Both the position numbers and the translations under genes were made by a program. 9,120 nucleotides of DNA from an uncultured Bacteroidales bacterium. Its GTDB lineage: Bacteria; Bacteroidota; Bacteroidia; Bacteroidales; Paludibacteraceae. Below are positions 1 to 5,764 of the stretch, piece by piece. Below the pieces are notes generated by a model. The model worked only from the letters and a program-made list of their open reading frames with translations. It searched no databases and was not told the origin of the DNA. Every line of letters begins with the position of its first letter. Position 1 is the first letter of the stretch. The stretch is taken from assembly GCA_946615455.1 (NCBI GenBank), contig CAMOHN010000034.1:1-9120 (forward strand), given 5' to 3'.

Positions 1-529
1 AGAACTTATATACATTTACCGTCTTGTAGTACTGCGGTATTTCTTCGTAACGGAATTGACTATTCGGAATAAAACGCAGGATACGATTTTCCTCATCCAA
101 AGTAACCACCGTGCCATCCATCCAACTCTCGTATTTGTCCACTAAAGCCAAGTCTGAGTAAGGATGGTTCACCAGTTTGGTCAATACGGCATCCTCCATG
201 ATAATATCCGACTCCAACAAGAGTGTGTCTTGCTCGCACATGTAATCCTTAGCTAAATAGAGCGAGTAGATATTATTGGTCTTGTCATAGACAGGATTTT
301 CCACAAAACACAATGGAGTCTTGGTATCAATCGTCGCGAGGTAGTCTTTCAGTTCTTGTGCTTTATAACCAATAACCATCACTACTCTATCCAGGTTCAG
401 TTTATCTATTTGGTGCAAAAGACGCTCAATAAGAGTTACTCCACCCACTTTAACCATACATTTGGTGTTATCTTGGGTGTATTTACCGAGGCGTTTGCCC
501 ATTCCTGCTGCTAAGATGATTGCTTGCAT
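1..529 (-). CDS. LicC/PntC-like nucleotidyltransferase, N-terminal part (runs off left edge)
   Basis: Partial gene: 176 codons are visible from ATG at 529, and the frame is open to base 1. The N-terminus reads MQAIILAAGMGKRLG, the NTP-binding signature of nucleotidyltransferases (G9, G11, R13, then K23). An ESD motif with D108 is a likely metal ligand. Residues 82-92 (DKTNNIYSLYL) resemble the NN.YSLYL motif of LicC-type choline-phosphate cytidylyltransferases. From family knowledge, such domains activate a small phosphorylated or phosphonate head group (phosphocholine, 2-aminoethylphosphonate) or a sugar phosphate as a CDP/NDP derivative in the cytoplasm. In Bacteroidota and treponemes similar N-domains are often fused to a PLP aminotransferase (the PntC arrangement). 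Whether that fusion exists here lies outside the window. No good Shine-Dalgarno precedes the start. The gene is separated from ispD-like by 167 nt and is more AT-rich (about 40-45% GC in sampled lines), so it is probably a separate unit. The family is fairly sure; the substrate is not. Confidence 0.82.
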   Translation of the reverse strand, partial: MQAIILAAGMGKRLGKYTQDNTKCMVKVGGVTLIERLLHQIDKLNLDRVVMVIGYKAQELKDYLATIDTKTPLCFVENPVYDKTNNIYSLYLAKDYMCEQDTLLLESDIIMEDAVLTKLVNHPYSDLALVDKYESWMDGTVVTLDEENRILRFIPNSQFRYEEIPQYYKTVNVYKF

Positions 530-651
530 AATTCGGCTTTTTATTGACAAACCCGTGTCGGGAATTCTATATTGTCTTTTTTATTTCGTGATAAGTTTGC
601 TAAATAACAAAGTAGTTTTCATAACGCAAAGGGAGTAAAAATAATTGATAT

Positions 652-669
652 ACACAAATATTTTTGTGT
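652..669. terminator. AT-rich hairpin, possible weak terminator
   Basis: ACACAAA and TTTGTGT form a perfect 7-bp inverted repeat around a TATT loop. On the plus strand a run of T follows (670-675). On the minus strand, where it lies just downstream of the ispD-like stop, only an irregular AT-rich tract follows. It could help end the ftsK-ispD-like transcript, but the stem has only two G:C pairs, so this is a weak call. No other structure stands out in the 530-696 gap. Confidence 0.22.
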
Positions 670-696
670 TTTTTTCGGTCATTTGGAGGAACAGGA

Positions 697-1398
697 TCAT
701 TTCATATCGGCGGCATAGGTTAGTTTGCGGTTTTCAGGAGCACCTTGGACAAGGTGAATCGATACATCGGGACGATAGATCAGTACAACGCCGCAGTCGT
801 CGGTTGCCGGCAAAGTAGTCTGTTGTGCCAATGCTTTGCCGTAGGCATCATACACAATCGAAAACCTGAATGCCTGCGGAGTCTGTGCCGCGCGTAATGT
901 GGAACGTGGGGGGATGGAGTGTAAACATTCGCCTTGGGAACCGGGAATGACCGTATATATAGTGTCCGTAACGGGAACTGTGACAGACACGGCTGCGTGT
1001 TGCCGCAGTGCTTGACACACCCGCAGCAGAATGTCCGTTGAAACGAACGGGCGGGCGCAGTCGTGCAGCAGGACATTGCAGTCGGTTTCGTTCCACGCAG
1101 TCAACAGTTCCTTCACCCGCGTCAGTGCATTCCAACTGCTTTGCCAGCGCTCAGAGCCACCATGGACAAATCCGCACACTTTGCTCCAAGCATGATCGGT
1201 GCAAAGCTGCTGCGCCATAGGAATATAATGCGACAACATAACCACCAGGATATGGTCAATAGCGGGGCAGTCTTCGAAGGTCTGAACACAGGTCTCGAAT
1301 ACGGTTCGTCCATCGGCAAGGGGAAGGAACTGCTTGGGGATGTCACCACCTACCCTACTGCCTGAACCACCTGCCAATATGACGGCTATGTTTTTCAT
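697..1398 (-). CDS. ispD: IspD-family cytidylyltransferase (MEP or pentitol-phosphate type)
   Basis: Complete protein of 233 aa, the normal IspD length (E. coli about 236). The CTP-binding signature AGGSGSRVGGDIPKQF lies at residues 9-24. R15 and K22 match the conserved Arg/Lys of IspD (E. coli R20 and K27, same 7-residue spacing). Further matches are GGSER (80-84), LHDCARP (111-117), the Arg of the IPPR segment (R165), QTPQAF (172-177) and the C-terminal ENRKLT with K225. These enzymes transfer CMP from CTP to a polyol phosphate: methylerythritol phosphate in isoprenoid synthesis, or ribitol/other alditol phosphate in TarI-type relatives that supply surface polymers. The TDDC segment (199-202) and the position after a KdsC-like phosphatase, next to another nucleotidyltransferase, leave the second option open. 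The start is an ATG 3 nt after the upstream stop, so translation is probably coupled. It is the last gene of the ftsK cluster. Family is firm, exact substrate is not. Confidence 0.85.
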   Translation of the reverse strand: MKNIAVILAGGSGSRVGGDIPKQFLPLADGRTVFETCVQTFEDCPAIDHILVVMLSHYIPMAQQLCTDHAWSKVCGFVHGGSERWQSSWNALTRVKELLTAWNETDCNVLLHDCARPFVSTDILLRVCQALRQHAAVSVTVPVTDTIYTVIPGSQGECLHSIPPRSTLRAAQTPQAFRFSIVYDAYGKALAQQTTLPATDDCGVVLIYRPDVSIHLVQGAPENRKLTYAADMK

Positions 1399-1401
1399 TG
1401 T

Positions 1402-1980
1402 TCAGATTTCGTTTGTTTCGTTTTTCTCCATGCGAGCATCCAGTATCCGGTCTGCCAGATAGCGTATAGCACCATTGCCGCCCTGACAAGGCAGTTGCAT
1501 GATGCCGGACAGTTGTTTGACTGCCTCTATGGCATTGGCAGGGCAAACGGGAAAGCCCACCTCGCGGAGTAGTGAGAGGTCATTGACATCGTCACCTACG
1601 AAACACACTTGGTCCATGGTGATACCCATCTCGCTGCAAATCAGCTGACAGGCTTCTAACTTGCTCATGGCAGGTAGCAGAACCGGTTCGGACAGAGCCG
1701 GTGCAAAAACCTTGACCTGTGCCTTGTCCACAACGCGACCTACACCCATATAGAGATAGTCGAGGCAGAGTTTGCGGGCACGGTGCAGGACAATGCCGGT
1801 GTTTTCACTGGTCAGTATGCCGCAGCGGATGCCGGCTTTGCGGAGCAGTGTCATGCCCATGCCGTCATAGACGGAGAAGCGTTTGAACTCGTCCCCCGAG
1901 GCGGTATAGTACATTCCGCCGTCGGTCAGACAGCCGTCCACATCGGTCAGAAAAAGGCGTATGGAAGAGAGCGGTTTCAT
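1402..1980 (-). CDS. kdsC: KdsC-like HAD phosphatase (KDO-8-phosphate phosphatase family)
   Basis: 192-aa cytoplasmic HAD hydrolase of the small, cap-less KdsC/YrbI type. Motif I is DVDGCLTDG (residues 13-21), with nucleophile D13 and acid/base D15. Motif II is LTSEN (56-60). The motif III lysine is probably K107 in MSKLEA. Motif IV is GDDVNDL (129-135). The C-terminal GGNGAIRYLADRIL corresponds to the tail that reaches into a neighbouring subunit in KdsC tetramers. Such enzymes remove phosphate from KDO-8-phosphate for lipopolysaccharide core synthesis; close relatives act on KDN- or sialate-9-phosphates. Compared with my memory of KdsC, about 24 extra residues (roughly 80-104) sit between the YMGV and SKLEA segments, which accounts for the length above the usual 170-188 aa. 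The start ATG overlaps the lolA-like stop (ATGA), pointing to coupled translation. Phosphatase family is sure; the KDO substrate is an inference. Confidence 0.85.
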   Translation of the reverse strand: MKPLSSIRLFLTDVDGCLTDGGMYYTASGDEFKRFSVYDGMGMTLLRKAGIRCGILTSENTGIVLHRARKLCLDYLYMGVGRVVDKAQVKVFAPALSEPVLLPAMSKLEACQLICSEMGITMDQVCFVGDDVNDLSLLREVGFPVCPANAIEAVKQLSGIMQLPCQGGNGAIRYLADRILDARMEKNETNEI

Positions 1981-2537
1981 AGTTCGCGCAGGTCGTTAAG
2001 GTAAGCCCCGTCTTTGGTGATCGTATAATTGAGCGTAGCATCCGAATAGGCAGGATTGGTCAGACGGAGCGTGGTGGTGCGTTCTTTCTCTCTCACTTCA
2101 ATCATAAGCGGTGCATAGTCGCGCATGCGCACGCGCAGGTTGATTTTGGTTATGCCAGCCGAAGCGTCAGAAGGTACGAGTGTGAGCAAGGTTGTTTTGC
2201 CATCGGCAGCGGGTTGTTCGTTCATCTCGCCAGAGACTGCCAGCACCTGGGCAAGCAGGAGCGGATTGGTCTGCATCAGTTCCTCGGAAGTGGGATTGGA
2301 GAGAGTCAGTTCGTTGGTTTCCTGTTGATAGAGATACATGGTCTGACCATCGAAAGCCATCTCCATGCCGAAAGCATTGAGCAAAAAACGGTCGGCATGC
2401 ATGGCAAAATGCCCTTGGTAGGTCAAAGGCTGGTTGTCGGCTGTGATGGTGACGGTGAAGTCGCTTTGCAGGGTCTTCTGCTCCAAGACGGAAAGCAGGG
2501 ATGACCAGACAGAAAGTACGATTAAAAGCATTTTCAT
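1977..2537 (-). CDS. lolA: LolA-like outer-membrane lipoprotein carrier protein
   Basis: 186 aa from the ATG at 2537, beginning MKMLLIVLSVWSSLLSVL, a Lys-plus-hydrophobic signal peptide for export to the periplasm. The mature part has the alternating hydrophobic/polar pattern of a single beta-barrel-like LolA fold: FTVTI near residue 27, then GHFAMHADRFLLNAFGMEM (42-60), the FDGQTMYLYQQETNEL segment (62-77) and NPLLLAQVL (91-99). LolA proteins carry lipoproteins across the periplasm to the outer membrane. In Bacteroidota a LolA-like gene commonly follows ftsK, as here. The frame is also open to a TTG at 2564, directly after the ftsK TAG stop, which would add nine residues (MNTLIIPQT) before the signal peptide. 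I prefer ATG 2537 because it leaves a clean signal sequence. The stop overlaps the next start (ATGA). Sequence identity to enterobacterial LolA is low, so the call rests on size, signal peptide, pattern and context. Confidence 0.8.
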   Translation of the reverse strand: MKMLLIVLSVWSSLLSVLEQKTLQSDFTVTITADNQPLTYQGHFAMHADRFLLNAFGMEMAFDGQTMYLYQQETNELTLSNPTSEELMQTNPLLLAQVLAVSGEMNEQPAADGKTTLLTLVPSDASAGITKINLRVRMRDYAPLMIEVREKERTTTLRLTNPAYSDATLNYTITKDGAYLNDLREL

Positions 2538-2564
2538 GGTTTGAGGAATAATAAGCGTGTTCAA

Positions 2565-5135
2565 CTATGCCACCCCGAGGCGTTGCAACAGCAGTTCGAG
2601 GCTTTCCAAGTCTTGGATGAGCACATCCCTACCCTTGGGACCTTTGTTAGGGCCGACAATGCCTGCTTTCTCAAGCTGGTCGCTGAGTTTACCCGCGCGG
2701 TTGTAGCCTATCTCGAAGGCGCGTTGCAGGCGTGAGGTGGAGCCTTCCTGTTTATTGACCACAAAGCGTGCCACTTCGGCAAACATAGGGTCAAGGCGTT
2801 TCATATCCACCTCGCCGGCGCGGCTCGGCTCGTCATCACCGCCACCTTCGGGCACATACTCAGGCAGTTGATAAGGCTCTTGATAGCCTTGTTGCTCACT
2901 GATGTGCGAGACAATGGCTTCCACCTCAGGAGTATCGACAAAGGCGCACTGGATGCGGGTTATGTTGCCGCCGCCGCTGTAGAGCAGGTCGCCCTTACCA
3001 ATCAGATGCTCGGCTCCCTTGGTATCCAGCACGGTGCGCGAATCGACCACCGACTGGGTACGGAACGCTATACGCGTAGGCACATTGGCCTTGATGATAC
3101 CCGTCACCACTTTGACATCCGGTCGCTGGGTAGCCAGAATCATGTGCATTCCCACGGCACGGGCTTTTTGGGTCAAACGCTGGATGGGACGCTCCACCTC
3201 TTTGCCGGACACCATGATGAAGTCGCCGTACTCGTCGATGATAATGACTATATAGGGCATATAGTGGTGGTGCAGTACCTTGTGTGTAACGAGGTTCTCC
3301 ACATCTTTGAGCGGATTGAGGCGACGATGGATAAACTTGTCGTTGTAGTCCTCCATATTGCGCACACCGGCATCCGCCAACAGTGAATAGCGGTCTTCCA
3401 TCTCGATGACTAACGAATTGAGTGAGTTAATCACTTTCTGGCTGTCGGTGATGATGATGTCACGATCCTCTTGGTCAGGCATGGCGGCCATATAGTGGCG
3501 GATGAGCTGTTTATAGACCGAGAACTCGACCATCTTAGGATCAACCAGGACAAACTTCAGCTCCGACGGGTGTTTCTTGTATAAGAGGGAGGTGATGATG
3601 GCATTCAGTCCCACGGACTTACCCTGACCTGTGGCACCGGCGACAAGCAGGTGGGGAGTCTTGGCAAGGTCGAAACAGAATACCTCGTTGGTGATGGTGC
3701 GCCCGAGAGCCACGGGCAGGCGCATCTTTTGCTCTTCTTGGAAGCGCCTGGAGGCTATGACCGAGTGCATGGAAACCACCTGAGGTTTCTCGTTGGGCAC
3801 CTCAATGCCGACTGTTCCCTTGCCGGGCATTGGGGCAATGATACGGATACCGATAGCCGACAAAGAGAGCATGATATCGTTCTCGAGCGACTGAATCTTA
3901 GCGATGCGCACGCCGGCTTGGGGCACTACCTCATAGAGCGTTACCGTCGGTCCGACCGTAGCACGGATCTGCTCAATCTCAATGCCGTAGTTGCGCAGAG
4001 TGGTAACAATGCGGTTGGCATTCTCCTGCTGCTCACTCTGGTCAATAACAGGAGCATTCTCGTTGTCATAAACCTTGAGCAAGTCCAATGTCGGGAACTT
4101 GTAGAACTCGAGATCCAACCGCGGGTCATAGTCGGGCAATTGTTCTTCAACTATCTCCACTGTATGGGACTCTATTTCTAACGGTTGGTCAGGATTGTCC
4201 TCCGCTTCGGGGTCATTGTCCGTGTCGGAGTCTTCATCATCTTGCTTCTCAGGCGTGGGAGAATTGATAATCAAGTTACCTGTTTCGCCTGTCGAGACGG
4301 TGGTTTCGTCAAGCGGCGTAAGGGTGATGGTGATGGGTGAATCGGGATTGTCATCTTGCTCGGAAGGGTCGGTGGTCACCTCGTCAGATCTGTCAACAGG
4401 GTTGAGAACAGGGTCGGTAGTCGGCTGCTTGGGTTGGCGCGTGGTCAGACGCTGCCACACCCGTTGGACAAAGGGAACGAAATTGCGGTTGGAGATGATA
4501 AGAAAAATGACAAGCACGCCCAACAGCACCATGAGCGTACCCAAGACATAAATGTAGGAAAGCATGGTGCCTGCCATACGCTGACCGAAGTGACCGCCAA
4601 GACGGAAATAGGTCTCCACACCAAAGACTTGCTGCACAAAGCCTAACAGGGTTGCCCCCCACAGCAGCCAAAACGCGCCGATGGACACACGGCGAAGGGG
4701 TGAACCGGGAATCTGCACCGACAGCAGGCGCATCCCGCCCATCAAGAGCATAACGACTAACAAAAGACTTGTCAGTCCAAACAAGTCGTCAATCAAGAAC
4801 GATGCTAACAATGCGCCTGGAAGCCCCAACAGATTGTGTATCTGTGCTCGGGATGCTACACGCTCGGCACGGGAGAGGGAGAGGACGGACTGGTCACTGC
4901 TGCCCGTAAAGAAGAAACTGACATAGGACACTGCGGCAAACAATGCCAGCACTATGAGTAGCACGCCTAACGCCTGATGCGTGCGCGGATTGGTCACAAA
5001 CGATTTGATTTTGGCAAAAGCACCTTCCCCCGACAGGTCGGACAGACGGACTGCGCTCTTGCGCCTGCCGTCCAGTTCGGCTGCCCCGCTTGTATCTGTT
5101 GTGCCTGCCGGTTTTCCCGTAGATTTTCTTGGCAT
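2565..5135 (-). CDS. ftsK: DNA translocase FtsK
   Basis: 856 aa, the usual size for Bacteroidota FtsK/SpoIIIE and shorter than E. coli FtsK (about 1,330) because the linker is short. About four membrane segments lie at roughly 55-77, 105-135, 150-172 and 190-215. They are followed by an acidic, Asp/Glu/Pro/Thr-rich linker (about 235-335). The motor domain has Walker A GATGQGKS (500-507), Walker B IVIIIDEYGDF (629-639) and the LATQRPDVKVVTG segment (667-679) typical of the family. The C-terminal winged-helix gamma domain (about 775-840, with STSRLQRAFEIGYNRA) reads polar DNA motifs. It pumps DNA at the division septum to finish chromosome segregation and dimer resolution at dif by XerCD. Start ATG at 5135 has a good AAGGAG Shine-Dalgarno and a matching upstream promoter. 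It is the first gene of the minus-strand cluster. Confidence 0.97.
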   Translation of the reverse strand: MPRKSTGKPAGTTDTSGAAELDGRRKSAVRLSDLSGEGAFAKIKSFVTNPRTHQALGVLLIVLALFAAVSYVSFFFTGSSDQSVLSLSRAERVASRAQIHNLLGLPGALLASFLIDDLFGLTSLLLVVMLLMGGMRLLSVQIPGSPLRRVSIGAFWLLWGATLLGFVQQVFGVETYFRLGGHFGQRMAGTMLSYIYVLGTLMVLLGVLVIFLIISNRNFVPFVQRVWQRLTTRQPKQPTTDPVLNPVDRSDEVTTDPSEQDDNPDSPITITLTPLDETTVSTGETGNLIINSPTPEKQDDEDSDTDNDPEAEDNPDQPLEIESHTVEIVEEQLPDYDPRLDLEFYKFPTLDLLKVYDNENAPVIDQSEQQENANRIVTTLRNYGIEIEQIRATVGPTVTLYEVVPQAGVRIAKIQSLENDIMLSLSAIGIRIIAPMPGKGTVGIEVPNEKPQVVSMHSVIASRRFQEEQKMRLPVALGRTITNEVFCFDLAKTPHLLVAGATGQGKSVGLNAIITSLLYKKHPSELKFVLVDPKMVEFSVYKQLIRHYMAAMPDQEDRDIIITDSQKVINSLNSLVIEMEDRYSLLADAGVRNMEDYNDKFIHRRLNPLKDVENLVTHKVLHHHYMPYIVIIIDEYGDFIMVSGKEVERPIQRLTQKARAVGMHMILATQRPDVKVVTGIIKANVPTRIAFRTQSVVDSRTVLDTKGAEHLIGKGDLLYSGGGNITRIQCAFVDTPEVEAIVSHISEQQGYQEPYQLPEYVPEGGGDDEPSRAGEVDMKRLDPMFAEVARFVVNKQEGSTSRLQRAFEIGYNRAGKLSDQLEKAGIVGPNKGPKGRDVLIQDLESLELLLQRLGVA

Positions 5136-5142
5136 AAACTAA

Positions 5143-5148
5143 CTCCTT
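5143..5148 (-). promoter_or_regulatory. ftsK ribosome binding site
   Basis: On the minus strand AAGGAG stands 7 nt before the ATG at 5135. It supports that start and is one of the few clear Shine-Dalgarno sequences in this window; the others precede rnfC and rnfG. Confidence 0.7.
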
Positions 5149-5158
5149 ATAAAGCGCG

Positions 5159-5190
5159 CAAAAGTAGGAAATTTTGCATGACGAGCCAAA
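5159..5190 (-). promoter_or_regulatory. Bacteroidota-type promoter for the ftsK cluster
   Basis: Read on the minus strand: TTTG (5190-5187), a 20-bp spacer, then TACTTTTG (5166-5159). This fits the -33 TTTG / -7 TAnnTTTG consensus of the Bacteroidota primary sigma factor. The -7 box ends 23 nt before the ftsK ATG, which would give a short 5' leader that still includes the AAGGAG ribosome binding site. Confidence 0.65.
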
Positions 5191-5226
5191 AAATAGCCGG
5201 AAAAAGCACGAAAAAACGCACTTTTA

Positions 5227-5257
5227 TTGCATAGGCACGAAATAGAGGCTACTTTTG
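5227..5257 (+). promoter_or_regulatory. Bacteroidota-type promoter for the rseC-rnf operon
   Basis: A partial -33 element (ATTG, with TTG at 5227-5229), a 20-bp spacer, and a full -7 element TACTTTTG (5250-5257), identical to the -7 box of the divergent ftsK promoter. It ends 21 nt before the rseC ATG, so the leader would be very short. No recognisable operator overlaps it. Confidence 0.55.
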
Positions 5258-5278
5258 CGGGCTTGATTTGAAGAAAGA

Positions 5279-5731
5279 ATGTCCGAATTGATTCGACATA
5301 ACGGCATTGTAACCGATGCAGATGCCCAAACGGTGCACGTAAGGATTGTGCAGGCAGGAGCTTGTGCTTCGTGCAAAGCCAAAGCCATGTGTACCTCGGC
5401 AGAGAATCAAGAAAAAACCATTGAATGTCAGGCAGACGGCGTGCAGTACCATACCGGCGAAAAAGTGGAAGTGATGGTGGAGGAGCGATTAGGATGGAAG
5501 GCTGTTTGGCTGGCATATATTCTGCCTTTCTTTATCATGATTTTGTCATTGTTTGTGCTCAACCGCTTAGTACACGACGAGGCTGTTACGGGGCTGGTAG
5601 CCCTTTGTGCCGCTGCTTTGTACTTTGCGCTGTTGGCATTGGCCGGCAAGCGCTTGCAACAGACTTTCTCGTTCCATATCCGTCCGTTGGGACAAGGCAC
5701 TCCTGTGCCTACTGATACGAAAAAAGAATAA
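5279..5731 (+). CDS. rseC: RseC/MucC-family protein, SoxR-reducing-system type
   Basis: 150 aa. The cytoplasmic N-terminal part has a cysteine cluster, GACASCKAKAMC (C29, C32, C38), plus C50, as in the RseC/MucC family. Two membrane helices follow at about 72-96 and 102-123, and the C-terminal tail is short and polar. In E. coli RseC works with the Rsx (Rnf-type) complex to keep the SoxR [2Fe-2S] cluster reduced. The cysteines could carry a metal or Fe-S centre, but this is inferred. In Bacteroidota the gene usually opens the rnf operon, as here, 33 nt before rnfB, so a role in Rnf assembly or electron transfer is more likely than a link to SoxR, for which there is no evidence in this window. 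Start ATG at 5279 follows a weak purine-rich AGAAAG. Confidence 0.88.
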   Translation: MSELIRHNGIVTDADAQTVHVRIVQAGACASCKAKAMCTSAENQEKTIECQADGVQYHTGEKVEVMVEERLGWKAVWLAYILPFFIMILSLFVLNRLVHDEAVTGLVALCAAALYFALLALAGKRLQQTFSFHIRPLGQGTPVPTDTKKE

Positions 5732-5764
5732 CATAAACTATATCACAAAAAACCAAATGACAGT

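Noticed and set aside
551..561. CCCG-TGT-CGGG mini-hairpin upstream of the left gene
   Set aside because: A 4-bp stem without a T-run is too small to call a terminator or operator.
581..622. 13-codon minus-strand frame (MKTTLLFSKLITK) upstream of the nucleotidyltransferase gene
   Set aside because: Too short to support without conservation, has no Shine-Dalgarno, and shows no attenuator-like residue run.
2868..3386. Plus-strand open frame opposite ftsK (172 codons)
   Set aside because: It mirrors the conserved FtsK motor domain and has no ribosome binding site or family resemblance.
4130..4430. Repetitive-looking Asp/Glu/Thr-rich stretch in ftsK
   Set aside because: It is the normal low-complexity linker between the membrane and motor domains of FtsK, not a separate repeat element.
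5139..5516. Minus-strand open frame across the divergent promoter region and rseC
   Set aside because: It covers both promoters and the conserved rseC frame; its product looks random.
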